A DNA stretch of 22,787 nt from CANNDT01 sp945876205 (lineage in GTDB: Bacteria; Acidobacteriota; Vicinamibacteria; Vicinamibacterales; UBA2999), in NCBI GenBank assembly GCA_947503365.1, contig CANNDT010000072.1, positions 1 through 22,787 on the forward strand, in the 5' to 3' direction. Below the pieces are notes generated by a model. It made no database searches. It saw only the letters and a program-made list of their open reading frames with translations, and was not told where the DNA came from. A program made the position numbers and the translations under genes. Numbering within the stretch: position 1 is the stretch's first letter; each line of letters starts with the position of its first letter. This document shows, piece by piece, positions 14,879-22,787 of this stretch.

Positions 14879-15139
14879 CTACTTCTGGTAGAAATCCGCG
14901 TTGACCGGGATGAAGCTCGCCCACTTCTCCGGGGTTTCGTCGAGCGCGAAGATCGCTTCCACCGGACACGCGGGCACGCAGGCACCGCAGTCGATGCACT
15001 CATCGGGATGGATGTACAGCATCTCCGTGGTTTCGAAGGCGGGTTCGTCCTTGCGCGGGTGGATGCAGTCCACCGGGCAGACGTCGACGCACGCACTGTC
15101 CTTCGTACCGATGCACGGCTCGCAGATGATATAGGCCAC
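14879..15139 (-). CDS. fdxA: Seven-iron type ferredoxin (FdxA-like)
   Basis: This 86-residue ferredoxin is close to the FdxA type known from actinobacteria. It opens AYIICEPCIGTKDSACVDVCPVDC, a cluster half with widely spaced Cys9 and Cys17. The second half, HPDECIDCGACVPACPVEAI, is a classical CxxCxxCxxxCP motif. The C-terminal tail (PEKWASFIPVNADFY) is also family-typical. Such proteins carry a [3Fe-4S] and a [4Fe-4S] cluster and act as cytosolic low-potential electron carriers. The GTG start at 15139 has AGGAG seven bases upstream; a longer open frame upstream lacks conserved residues. It is divergent from the cupredoxin-like gene across 82 bp and co-directional with the protease-like pair. 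Confidence 0.93.
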   Translation of the reverse strand: MAYIICEPCIGTKDSACVDVCPVDCIHPRKDEPAFETTEMLYIHPDECIDCGACVPACPVEAIFALDETPEKWASFIPVNADFYQK

Positions 15140-15180
15140 GTAGGGTCTCCTGAGGGCTCCTGAAGGCTTTTTCCTGCGAA

Positions 15181-15186
15181 AGTATA
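15181..15186 (-). promoter_or_regulatory. Possible -10 hexamer for the ferredoxin gene
   Basis: TATACT on the minus strand lies 41 bp upstream of the ferredoxin GTG within the 82-bp divergent gap (15140-15221). No good -35 is evident at 17 bp. The plus strand at the same place reads TATACA, so the site could serve either direction. Confidence 0.3.
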
Positions 15187-15203
15187 CATTGGCAGGTTTG
15201 GGG

Positions 15204-15218
15204 TTACCATTCTCGTAA
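15204..15218. promoter_or_regulatory. Candidate operator TTAC-N7-GTAA, site 1
   Basis: TTACCATTCTCGTAA ends three bases before the ATG of the cupredoxin-like gene that heads the two-component operon. It matches the palindrome at 18877-18891 at 12 of 15 positions, with the same TTAC-N7-GTAA frame. I infer a shared regulator site, most simply for the NtrC-type protein encoded in this operon (autoregulation). Confidence 0.45.
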
Positions 15219-15221
15219 ATC

Positions 15222-15719
15222 ATGACCAGCCTTCGCGCGTGGCGCTTCGGCGGTCCGCCGAAGCCTTGGCGGAGGCGGAAATCGGTCGCCGTGTTCGCGG
15301 CGTGGCTGGTCATGGCGGGCACCGCCCTCGCGCAAGCCCTGCCGTCGGAGCCGATCAGCATCGCGGGTGGACGCCTTGTCCTCGGCGGCGATGTCGCGGT
15401 GCCGGTGGCGCCCTCCGATCCCGGGTATTTCAACTACACCGACTACGAACACAACACGCTGCTGCGGACCGACAACTTCGATCGCCCGGGCATCGTGCGG
15501 GTGTTCTGCGACATCCATTCGCACATGAGCGCCTTCGTCCTCATGTTCGGCCACCGCTATTTCGCGCTGACCGACACCGACGGCACCTACCGCATCGACA
15601 ACGTTCCGCCCGGCACCTACAACGTCGCCGCGTGGCACGAGGGCGACGTGCGCGATACGCGAACGCTCGTGATCCCCGGGCAGGGCGGCGTCGTCGAGCA
15701 GAACTTCGAGGTGCAGTGA
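15222..15719 (+). CDS. Periplasmic cupredoxin/carboxypeptidase-regulatory-like protein, possibly internally deleted
   Basis: This 165-residue exported protein has a basic N-region, a hydrophobic signal segment and a cleavage site near ALAQA. The C-terminal half matches plastocyanin-like proteins that end in a carboxypeptidase-regulatory beta-sandwich: VRVFCDIHSHMSAFV with Cys96, His99 and Met102 as type-1 copper candidates, then YRIDNVPPGTYNVAAWHEG. The only upstream His candidate (His77) is just 19 residues before the Cys, less than half the spacing I expect, and the FNYTDYEHN segment looks out of place. The protein may be a deletion fusion. Residues 9-19 (FGGPPKPWRRR) are encoded by a palindromic repeat. 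Its stop overlaps the kinase ATG by one base, so it is probably a cognate periplasmic partner. Confidence 0.8.
   Translation: MTSLRAWRFGGPPKPWRRRKSVAVFAAWLVMAGTALAQALPSEPISIAGGRLVLGGDVAVPVAPSDPGYFNYTDYEHNTLLRTDNFDRPGIVRVFCDIHSHMSAFVLMFGHRYFALTDTDGTYRIDNVPPGTYNVAAWHEGDVRDTRTLVIPGQGGVVEQNFEVQ
15245..15278. repeat. Palindromic element inside the coding sequence, copy 1
   Basis: The arms CTTCGGCGG and CCGCCGAAG (15245-15253 and 15255-15263) are a perfect 9-bp inverted repeat around one base. A second imperfect palindrome runs over 15255-15272. The block 15255-15278 matches the minus strand of 22674-22697 at 21 of 24 positions. It lies in the signal-peptide N-region of the cupredoxin-like gene without breaking the frame. 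Confidence 0.75.
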
Positions 15720-17445
15720 TGCGCCTGACCGCCTCGCTCACCAACCGCGTCTTTCTGGCGTGCACGCTGCTCGCAGTGTTGTCGCTGGGCTTTGCGTTCT
15801 ATTTCGTGAACGAGCGGGTGGCGAGCGAGGCCGAGGCCGATCTTCGTCGCGGGTTGGCCGAAGCGGCGACGATCGTGGACGAACACCGCGCGACGCTGAC
15901 CGATACCTTCACCCGCCTGGCGAGGCTCGTCGCCGACCTGCCAAAGCTCAAGGCGGCGATGGCCACCAACGATCCTCCCACCGTCCAGCCGCTCGCCGAC
16001 GAGTACCGGCAGCAGATGAACGCCGACCTGCTGCTGCTGCTCGATCCGCAGGGCGGTGTGCTCGGCGCGGCAGGCGCCGACGCGTCTGGCCTTCCCCTGT
16101 CGGTTCGTACGTCCGCGACCGACGGCGAGAGCTCGACGTTCCTGCCGCACGAGCGCGGCGTGCTGCAGCTGGTCAGCGTCCCCGTCTTCGTCGGCGGCGA
16201 GCTACCAGAGATCCTCGGCCGGCTGACGGTCGGATTCTTTCTCGACGATCGGCTCGCCCAGCAGTTCAAGGAGCTCACCGGGAGCGAAATCGCCTTCGGC
16301 GCGCAGGGACGGATCCTCGCCTCGACGCTGCCTGCCGACGCGCGTCCCCAGCTCGCGGCCGTCATCGGCACGTCTGGAATCGCCTCGGTCACGCTTGGCG
16401 GAGAGGAGTTCGTCGCGCTCGCCCAGCCGCTCGTGCCGTCGACAGGTAGCTTTACCACCGCCCCCGTGGCGCTCATCCTGAGGTCGCGTACGCAGCGCCT
16501 GCTGCTGCTCAACACGATTCGAACAGGCATGGCCGGCGTACTGATCGTCACGGTGCTGCTGGCGACGATCTTCAGCTACGCGGTCGCGCGAACGATGACG
16601 CGTCCCCTCGCGGCGATCACGACCGCCATGCGGGATGTCGCCGCCACGGGCGACCTCACCCGCAAGGTCACGCTCCACAGCCGTCCCTGGGACGATGAGG
16701 ACGCGCGGGTGCTGGCCGGCACGTTCAACACGCTCACTGAATCGATCGCGCGCTTTCAGCGGGACGCCGCGCAGAAAGAACGGCTCTCGTCGCTCGGACG
16801 GCTGTCGACCGTCATCGCGCACGAGATCCGCAATCCCCTGATGATCATCAAGGCGTCGCTGGCAACGCTCCACGGCGAGCGCGTCAAGCCGTCGGAGCTG
16901 CGCGAAGCGGTCGCCGACATCGACGGCGAAATCGGCCGGCTGAACCGCATCGTCACCGAGGTGCTCGACTTCGCCAAGCCGATCCGTTTCGACATGGCCG
17001 AAGCGAGGCTGAATGACATTTGTCGCGAATCCGCGGCCGCCGCATGGGCCGGCGATCCGGATCCGCGCGTCCGGCTCGATCTCGATGAGGCCATACCCGG
17101 CGTCGTCACCGATGCGGAACGTCTCCGCACCGCGCTCGTGAACATCCTGACGAATGCACGGCACGCCGTGCAGGCGTCGCCGCGGCTCGATCCCGTCGTG
17201 CTTCGCACGCGCCGCGATAACGGCCACGTCACGGTCACCATCCAGGACCGGGGCGTCGGCATCACCCCAGAGGATATGGCTCGCATCTTCGATCCCTACT
17301 TCACCACCAGGCGGGCCGGCACCGGCCTCGGCCTCCCGATCGCCAAGAACATCATCGAAGGGCTCGGCGGCGCCCTGTCGGTGTCCAGCCAGCCGGGAGA
17401 AGGCACGGAAATCTCCATCGATCTGCCTCTTGCCGGTACGCCGTC

Positions 17446-17449
<4 letters not shown>
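15719..17449 (+). CDS. Sensor histidine kinase, NtrB-like, with periplasmic sensor domain
   Basis: This 576-residue membrane kinase has helix 1 at residues 8-28, a periplasmic Cache-like sensor domain of about 230 residues, helix 2 near residues 268-290, and a HAMP linker (RTMTRPLAAITTAM). A HisKA helix follows with phospho-acceptor His368 in VIAHEIRNPL, then a HATPase_c domain with N box LVNILTNARHAV, G1 box IQDRGVGI, FDPYFTTRRAGTGLGLPIAKNI and G2-type SSQPGEGTEI. The HEIRNPL signature is typical of kinases that pair with NtrC-type regulators. The ATG overlaps the upstream TGA by one base, and its own stop overlaps the regulator start as ATGA. The ligand is unknown; copper, redox state or a small organic molecule bound by the Cache-like domain are possibilities. 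Confidence 0.94.
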
Positions 17450-18813
<1,364 letters not shown>

Positions 18814-18821
18814 ATGCACCC

Positions 18822-18837
18822 GCACCGTCGCACCGTC
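18822..18837. repeat. 8-bp tandem repeat (GCACCGTC) x2
   Basis: Two exact copies of GCACCGTC, preceded by a degenerate third, begin nine bases after the stop of the response regulator gene. The unit resembles the CACCGAGG family at 9531, 11204 and 11762. Confidence 0.6.
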
Positions 18838-18876
18838 CATGACTGTCCTTTCCTTGTTTCGCTTCTCGTCCGCCGA

Positions 18877-18891
18877 TTACCAGCCTGGTAA
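18877..18891. promoter_or_regulatory. Candidate enhancer palindrome TTACCAG-C-CTGGTAA, site 2
   Basis: This is a perfect 7-bp inverted repeat around one base. Its centre (18884) lies about 93 bp upstream of the start predicted from the sigma-54 core, a normal distance for an NtrC-type enhancer. It shares TTAC-N7-GTAA with 15204-15218. Binding by the neighbouring regulator is inferred. Confidence 0.5.
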
Positions 18892-18949
18892 CCGGTGCTT
18901 CGCCTTCCGTGGATTTTTCGGCCATTTTTCGTGGGTCCGCCCCACGTCT

Positions 18950-18966
18950 TCGGCATCCCTCTTGCT
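18950..18966 (+). promoter_or_regulatory. Predicted sigma-54 promoter of the cytochrome/barrel/cupredoxin operon
   Basis: The sequence TCGGCATCCCTCTTGCT has the essential GG (18952-18953) and GC (18964-18965) separated by 10 bases, and GGCA-N6-TTGCT matches the -24/-12 consensus core. Deviations are at the T before GG and the CG after GGCA. The predicted start is near 18977, leaving a leader of about 40 bases before the ATG at 19017. The remaining part of the 18814-19016 gap contains the enhancer palindrome and a small CGTGGG/CCCACG hairpin (18930-18946). Confidence 0.6.
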
Positions 18967-19016
18967 CACCTGCTCGGGTTGCTTTGTTTTCACGTTCGAC
19001 GTCAGGGACTCGACTA

Positions 19017-19460
19017 ATGCGATTCGCCTATGCACTGACAGTGATAGTGGCAGCGTTTGCCTCCGCCTCATGCGACGAAAGCCTCTCGAAACTGACCGGC
19101 CCCACCCCCGACCTGAAGCCGACGTTTTCCAGTATTCAGCGTGATATTTTTGAGGCCGCCGACTCCTCCGGCCGCCCGGCGTGCACGCGGTGCCATACGG
19201 ATGCGGGCAGGAACCCGGCGGGCGGGATATTGCTTCGTGGCGACGCTGCCTATGGCAACCTAGTGAACGCGCAGAGCCGCGGCAAGCCCGGCGCGTTGCG
19301 CGTGGTGCCAGGAAACCCTGACGCCAGCTATATCGTTCAGAAGATCGAGGGACGCGGCGACATCGTTGGGACACGGATGCCCAACGGCGGCCCGTACCTC
19401 AGCGACGGCCAGGTCCTCGTGATCAAGCGATGGATCGAGCTGGGCGCCCCCAACAACTAG
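19017..19460 (+). CDS. Mono-heme c-type cytochrome lipoprotein
   Basis: This 147-residue lipoprotein has a signal ending in ASASC, which puts the lipid anchor on Cys19. A single CxxCH heme site, C56-T-R-C59-H60, follows. Met121 in GTRMPNGGPYLS is the likely sixth iron ligand, and the following LSDGQVLVIKRWIELGAP is the C-terminal helix common to small cytochromes of this type. It should be an electron carrier anchored in the outer or inner membrane and facing the periplasm. It is the first gene of the operon behind the sigma-54 promoter. A weak AGGGA eight bases upstream supports the ATG. Its stop overlaps the Shine-Dalgarno of the barrel gene. Confidence 0.87.
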   Translation: MRFAYALTVIVAAFASASCDESLSKLTGPTPDLKPTFSSIQRDIFEAADSSGRPACTRCHTDAGRNPAGGILLRGDAAYGNLVNAQSRGKPGALRVVPGNPDASYIVQKIEGRGDIVGTRMPNGGPYLSDGQVLVIKRWIELGAPNN

Positions 19461-19468
19461 GAGTATTG

Positions 19469-20314
19469 ATGACGGTGATTCGATGGTTCGGTGTACTTGC
19501 AGCGGCGGCCATGCTCCTGGAGGGCGTCGCGTCCGCTCAAACCACGCCCGCACCGGCGCCGCCGGTGCGCGACCCTGACCGCAACCTGAATTTCTCGCAG
19601 CCCGACTTCACGGTCATCACGCTGCCGACCACGCTCCGGCTGCCGCGGCATCGGAGCGCGTTCCGCGTGACGCACCGGTTCGGCAGGCCTCTTGGGTCCG
19701 GCGACTTGGGCGATCTCGCTGGGGATCTCTTCGGACTCGACTCGGGCGCGGTCATCGGGCTCGAGTACCGGTTCGCGATCATTCGCGGCGCGCAGGTGGG
19801 CTTTCACCGCACGAACGGCAAGACGATTGAATTCTTCGGCGATTACAACGTGCTGCAGCAGAGCGCGACCAAGCCCATTGGATTGAGCATCGTCGCCTCG
19901 GTCGACGGCACCAACAATTTCCGCGACCGCTATTCGCCCGCGGTGGGCGCCGTCATCTCGCGAGAGCTTGGACGTAGTGGCGCCGTGTACTTCGAGCCGA
20001 TGTGGGTGAACAACAGCAATCCGCTGCCGACGGCGCTCACCAATGAGAACGACACCGTGATGCTGGGCGTTGGTGCGCGCATTCGCGTGCGTCCGACGAT
20101 CTACCTGGTGGGAGAAATCGTCCCTCGTGTGTCGGGGTATCAACCCGGCACCAATCACGCCTCGTTCGGCATCGAGAAGCGCGCGGGCGGGCACATCTTC
20201 CAGATGAACTTCTCGAACGGCTTTGCGACAACGATGGGGCAAGTCGCACGCGGCGGCTTCAATAATGACGACTGGTTCCTGGGCTTCAATATCTCGAGGA
20301 AATTCTTCCAATGA
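19469..20314 (+). CDS. DUF5777-type outer-membrane beta-barrel protein
   Basis: This 281-residue protein has a signal peptide (cleavage near VASAQ) and then a run of amphipathic beta strands ending in an aromatic residue followed by Gln (ISRKFFQ). Motifs that I recall from DUF5777 family members are FRVTHRFGRPL, LGDLAGDLFGLDSGAVIGLEYRF, EPMWVNNSNP, HASFGIEKRAGGH and FQMNFSNGF. The family is predicted to be an outer-membrane barrel of unknown transport role. The start ATG at 19469 has AGGAG five bases upstream, overlapping the preceding stop. The stop overlaps the cupredoxin start as ATGA. Placement between a cytochrome and a cupredoxin suggests an electron or metal function at the outer membrane. 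Confidence 0.87.
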   Translation: MTVIRWFGVLAAAAMLLEGVASAQTTPAPAPPVRDPDRNLNFSQPDFTVITLPTTLRLPRHRSAFRVTHRFGRPLGSGDLGDLAGDLFGLDSGAVIGLEYRFAIIRGAQVGFHRTNGKTIEFFGDYNVLQQSATKPIGLSIVASVDGTNNFRDRYSPAVGAVISRELGRSGAVYFEPMWVNNSNPLPTALTNENDTVMLGVGARIRVRPTIYLVGEIVPRVSGYQPGTNHASFGIEKRAGGHIFQMNFSNGFATTMGQVARGGFNNDDWFLGFNISRKFFQ

Positions 20315-20772
20315 GGCGATTGCTGATCTGGTGTGCCGGCGCGGCCATGACGCTCGCGCTGACGGTCGCAGCCTGCGGCGGCGGGAGCAGTCCTACGTCG
20401 CCATCTCCGAGTCCGTCGCCCGCGCCGACACCCTCACCGACGCCGGCACCCACCCCTACCCCGACGCCCACGCCGGCGCCGGGCGGAGGAACGACGATCA
20501 CGATCAGCGCCGCTGGCGTCGTCTCACCGAAGGCGCTCACCGTCGCGGCTGGCACGCGCGTCACGTTTGTGAACAACAATACGCGCGCCCATGAAATGGA
20601 CTCGGACCCGCATCCCGAACACACCGATTGCCCGGAGCTCAACCAAGTCGGGTTTCTCAGTCCCGGGCAGACGAAACAGACCGGCAACCTGAACACGCGC
20701 AGGACGTGCGGGTACCACGATCACAACCAGAATTCGAACACGAACCTGCAGGGGACAATCACGATTCAGTAG
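20311..20772 (+). CDS. Cupredoxin-like lipoprotein with Pro-rich linker
   Basis: This 153-residue lipoprotein has lipid Cys22 in LTVAACGGG. A linker of about 30 residues made of Pro, Ser, Thr and Ala repeats (SPSPSPAPTPSPTPAP and so on) follows, encoded by repeats in multiples of 6 bases. The C-terminal domain of about 95 residues is cupredoxin-like: ALTVAAGTRVTFVNNNTRAHEM provides the first His ligand, and TCGYHDH provides Cys and His. A methionine ligand is not obvious at the end; the His-rich DPHPEHTDCPEL loop may add or alter copper binding. The linker would hold the domain away from the membrane. It is the third gene of the sigma-54 operon, overlapping the barrel gene by four bases. Confidence 0.88.
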   Translation: MRRLLIWCAGAAMTLALTVAACGGGSSPTSPSPSPSPAPTPSPTPAPTPTPTPTPAPGGGTTITISAAGVVSPKALTVAAGTRVTFVNNNTRAHEMDSDPHPEHTDCPELNQVGFLSPGQTKQTGNLNTRRTCGYHDHNQNSNTNLQGTITIQ

Positions 20773-20779
20773 TCGCGCA

Positions 20780-20858
20780 CCCTGAAGGGCGCGCGCTACA
20801 GGCGGCAGCGCTACGGGCGGCAGTCCAATCGCCTGTAGCGCGTGGCCTTTAGGCCACG
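20780..20858. repeat. Palindrome cluster between convergent genes
   Basis: A perfect 13-bp inverted repeat, CGCGCTACAGGCG (20792-20804) and CGCCTGTAGCGCG (20830-20842), encloses a tandem 15-bp repeat, GCGCTACAGGCGGCA / GCGCTACGGGCGGCA (14 of 15 identical). It is followed by an 8-bp hairpin, CGTGGCCT-TT-AGGCCACG (20841-20858), and preceded by CCTGAAGGG-type dyads. The cluster fills the gap between the cupredoxin and MBL genes and may end transcription from both sides. Confidence 0.8.
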
Positions 20859-20871
20859 TCGTACTCGTAAA

Positions 20872-21576
20872 CTATTCGGCCGTTTCCCCCGGCTTCAGTT
20901 CCAGCACCTGAACGCCTCGCGGTTCGACGAGCCGCTTCAGCTCGGCGGGCGTTCCCGTGAGGATCGGGAAGGTTCCCCAATGCATCGGCACGACCTGTCG
21001 CACGCCGAGAAACTCGCAGGCGCGCGCAGCCGCCACGGGTCCCATGGTGAAGCGATCGCCGATCGGCAGAAATGCGATGTCTGGCTTGTGCATCTCTCCG
21101 ATCAGACGCATGTCGCCAAACAGGGCCGTGTCGCCCGCGAAGTAGAGCGTGACGCCGTCTTCGAGGCGGACGACAAACCCTGCCGGCTCGCCCATGTAGA
21201 CCATTTGCCCGTTGTCCACGTAGCCGCTGCTATGGAGCGCCTCGGTCATCGTTACGTCCAGGCCGGCCACATGCTGGGAGCCGCCCTTGTTCATCGGCGA
21301 CAGGTTCGCGATGCCCTTGCGTCCGAGCCAGTCACACAACTCTGGCATGGCGACCACCGGCGATCCGCTCTCGCGGGCGACGGCAACGAGGTCGTCCATA
21401 TGGTCGCGGTGGCCATGAGAGACGAGGATCAGGTCCACCTTCGGCGGCTTCTTCATCGCCTGGGGGCAAGCGGGGTTCCGCGCGAGCCATGGGTCGAACA
21501 TGACGCGCGTGCCACCTGGCGTCCTGATGAGAAATGTGGAGTGGCCGAGCCACGTGATGGCGAGTCTCCGATCCAA
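20872..21576 (-). CDS. Metallo-beta-lactamase-fold hydrolase (UPF0173-like)
   Basis: This 234-residue MBL-fold hydrolase begins ITWLGHSTFLI and has the metal motif SHGHRDHMDD, followed by ALHSSGY, LYFAGDTALFGDM (metal Asp) and VVPMHWGTFPILTG (metal His). This order is that of UPF0173 metal-dependent hydrolases such as YtkL, whose substrates are unknown. It has no signal peptide and is probably cytoplasmic. The TTG start at 21576 has GGAGG eight bases upstream, which decides the start. It is divergent from lipA across 34 bp, and its 3' end meets the palindrome cluster. Confidence 0.93.
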   Translation of the reverse strand: MDRRLAITWLGHSTFLIRTPGGTRVMFDPWLARNPACPQAMKKPPKVDLILVSHGHRDHMDDLVAVARESGSPVVAMPELCDWLGRKGIANLSPMNKGGSQHVAGLDVTMTEALHSSGYVDNGQMVYMGEPAGFVVRLEDGVTLYFAGDTALFGDMRLIGEMHKPDIAFLPIGDRFTMGPVAAARACEFLGVRQVVPMHWGTFPILTGTPAELKRLVEPRGVQVLELKPGETAE

Positions 21577-21596
21577 CCTTTAGGCCTCCGGTCCAT

Positions 21597-21602
21597 TAGA
21601 CT
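21597..21602 (+). promoter_or_regulatory. Predicted -10 hexamer (TAGACT) of lipA
   Basis: TAGACT lies eight bases before the lipA ATG. There is no Shine-Dalgarno between them, so a leaderless or near-leaderless lipA message is predicted. The opposite strand of the same 34-bp gap must carry the MBL gene promoter. Confidence 0.35.
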
Positions 21603-21610
21603 ATCCATAG

Positions 21611-22519
21611 ATGCCCGTTGAAGCACCCCTCGAGTTCATTCGTCCGCGCGAGCCGAAGCCCGAGTGGCTCAAGGTTCGGGCCCCGGGGTCGGAGAACTAT
21701 CTCCGGCTGAAGGGGTTGATGAAGGAGCTGCGGCTCCACACGGTGTGCGAGGAAGCGCGCTGCCCCAATATCGGCGAGTGCTGGCACCACGGCACGGCGA
21801 CCTTCATGATCCTCGGCGACGTCTGCACGCGCGCGTGTTCCTACTGCGCCGTGTCGCACGGCAAGCCACACGAGCTCGACACAGCGGAACCCGAGCGCGT
21901 CGCCGGCGCGATAGCATCGATGGCGCTGCGGCACGCGGTGATCACCTCCGTCGACCGGGACGATCTCGCGGACGGCGGGGCCTTCATCTTCGCGGAAACG
22001 ATCCGGCTCACGCGCGAGCGGGTGCCCGACTGCCGGATCGAGGTGCTCATTCCTGACTTCCAGGGCATCGAGACGTCGCTTCGCGTCGTCCTCGACGCCG
22101 GCCCCGACGTCCTCAACCACAACATCGAAACCGTCCCGCGCCTCTATCGCATGGCCAGGTCCGGTGGAAAGTATCCGCGGTCGCTCGAACTGCTCGATCG
22201 CTCACGCCGGTATCGGCCGAACATCGGCACCAAGACCGGCATCATGGTGGGACTCGGCGAAGAGATCGACGAGATCGTCCAGGTCTTCACCGACCTGAGC
22301 AACGTCGGCGTCTCGATCCTGACGATCGGCCAATACCTGCGGCCCACGCCGTCGCATGCGCCGATGGTCCGCTACTACCACCCCGACGAATTCGCCGAGC
22401 TCAAAGCCATCGCCCTGAGCAAAGGCTTCGTCCACGTCGAGTCAGGCCCCCTCGTCCGCAGCTCCTATCACGCCCACGAACAAGCCGACGCCTTCCTGAA
22501 CGGATCGCCTCGTACGTAG
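21611..22519 (+). CDS. lipA: Lipoyl synthase
   Basis: LipA inserts two sulfur atoms into octanoyl groups on lipoyl domains, completing lipoate biosynthesis for 2-oxoacid dehydrogenases and the glycine cleavage system. The 302-residue length is normal. The auxiliary cluster motif has C46, C51 and C57 (CEEARCPNIGEC), and the radical-SAM motif has C72, C76 and C79 (CTRACSYC). The conserved RSSYHA stretch lies near the end, where a Ser ligates the auxiliary cluster. The ATG at 21611 is supported by family length. The last two codons and the stop (CGT ACG TAG) belong to the 28-bp hairpin repeat, so that element has supplied the gene's end. No lipB is seen in the window. Confidence 0.98.
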   Translation: MPVEAPLEFIRPREPKPEWLKVRAPGSENYLRLKGLMKELRLHTVCEEARCPNIGECWHHGTATFMILGDVCTRACSYCAVSHGKPHELDTAEPERVAGAIASMALRHAVITSVDRDDLADGGAFIFAETIRLTRERVPDCRIEVLIPDFQGIETSLRVVLDAGPDVLNHNIETVPRLYRMARSGGKYPRSLELLDRSRRYRPNIGTKTGIMVGLGEEIDEIVQVFTDLSNVGVSILTIGQYLRPTPSHAPMVRYYHPDEFAELKAIALSKGFVHVESGPLVRSSYHAHEQADAFLNGSPRT

Positions 22520-22538
22520 TGTCCGGCTTCAGCCGGAC
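22511..22538 (+). repeat. 28-bp dispersed hairpin repeat, copy 2
   Basis: This is identical in all 28 bases to the minus strand of 11243-11270. It overlaps the lipA stop codon, with the palindrome GTCCGGCTTCAGCCGGAC at 22521-22538 just beyond the stop. The orientation relative to the upstream gene is the same as at copy 1. Confidence 0.9.
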
Positions 22539-22673
22539 CGTTCGACGTCCCCTCCCCTAGGCCTGCGCCCCCGTCGCGACGCGGAACCCGTTGTTCCGCT
22601 TGGCCTCCGGTTCGACGGCGCGGAAAAACGCTCGCGACGGCTCGACGACGAACGCCTCGTGAGCGACGATGCC

Positions 22674-22697
22674 CCGCCTTCGCCACGGCTTCGGCGC
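22674..22697 (-). repeat. Palindromic element, copy 2
   Basis: Read on the minus strand, this 24-bp block matches 15255-15278 at 21 of 24 positions. In the open frame of the fragment at 22557-22775 it encodes PKPWRRR, the same peptide in the same phase as copy 1. Confidence 0.65.
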
Positions 22698-22699
22698 GG

Positions 22700-22728
22700 C
22701 AAGTCCCAACGGAGTCTGACGGGACTTG
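22700..22728. repeat. Hairpin next to the palindromic element
   Basis: A perfect 8-bp inverted repeat, CAAGTCCC (22700-22707) and GGGACTTG (22721-22728), surrounds a 13-base loop. It directly adjoins copy 2 of the palindromic element. No T-tract follows on either strand. Nothing else is recognisable in 22539-22787. Confidence 0.6.
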
Positions 22729-22787
22729 GTCAGGAAAGCCGTCGCGGCATTTTTGTACTTCGCCGATCGCGCCGCTCACAGTCGGCC

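Larger units (their letters stand above)
22557..22775 (-). pseudogene. Possible gene-end fragment interrupted by repeats
   Basis: The minus-strand frame ending at 22557 reads like a real C-terminus: IVAHEAFVVEPSRAFF, then EAKRNNGFRVATGAQA. Upstream in the same frame it runs into the palindromic element (encoding PKPWRRRG) and a hairpin, and meets a TGA at 22776-22778. There is no convincing start. The GFRVA ending recalls formylglycine-generating-enzyme-like proteins but is too short to assign. It may be a decayed gene or chance. Confidence 0.3.

Noticed and set aside
15190..15209. Sigma-54 promoter upstream of the cupredoxin-like gene (TTGGCAGGTTTGGGGTTA)
   Set aside because: The -24 half fits, but the -12 position has GT instead of the required GC after 10 bases.
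15239..15718. Extension of the histidine kinase start to 15239
   Set aside because: This region is the cupredoxin-like gene in another frame; the kinase ATG at 15719 precedes its first membrane helix.

Overview
The window is a GC-rich, gene-dense bacterial chromosome segment with no phage or transposase genes. It has several signal-peptide or lipoprotein genes, ECF-sigma and sigma-54 regulation, a DUF5777-type barrel, TPR/aspartic-protease paralogues and a propeller-Omp85 fusion. Together with abundant short palindromic intergenic repeats, this suggests an uncultured Acidobacteriota, perhaps Vicinamibacteria. That placement is inferred from gene content only; no rRNA or ribosomal protein is present. 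lipA is the one universally recognisable housekeeping gene.

Layout. 1-4726: an edge-truncated alpha/beta hydrolase, a DUF72 gene coupled to a membrane-anchored unknown, a CusF-SCO1 copper lipoprotein, a transglutaminase-like unknown, a CPCC-motif protein, an EEP-family nuclease/phosphatase and a small Cys protein. 4739-6239 (minus): an ECF sigma / zinc anti-sigma / TlpA thioredoxin operon behind a likely self-recognised promoter. 6385-9501: a large secreted fusion of metallopeptidase, beta-propeller and Omp85 barrel, ending in a clear intrinsic terminator. 9605-11159 (minus): remains of a NACHT-like STAND NTPase. 11276-15139 (minus): an HbpS/GlcG-like protein, two tandem paralogues combining TPRs with a two-DTG aspartic protease, and a seven-iron-type ferredoxin.

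15222-20772 (plus) is the most coherent system. A periplasmic cupredoxin-like protein, a sensor kinase and an NtrC-type regulator overlap or abut one another. They are followed by a c-type cytochrome lipoprotein, a DUF5777 outer-membrane barrel and a cupredoxin lipoprotein. A good sigma-54 promoter core lies before the cytochrome gene. A TTAC-N7-GTAA palindrome occurs about 93 bp upstream of its predicted start and again just before the first gene of the two-component operon. I infer that the regulator controls the cytochrome/barrel/cupredoxin operon and possibly itself. 20872-22519 carries an MBL-fold hydrolase and lipA.

Overlaid on this are several repeat families: 8-9 bp tandem repeats at gene edges, an exact 28-bp hairpin element behind two unrelated genes, a palindromic element lying inside coding sequence, and a dense palindrome cluster between convergent genes.
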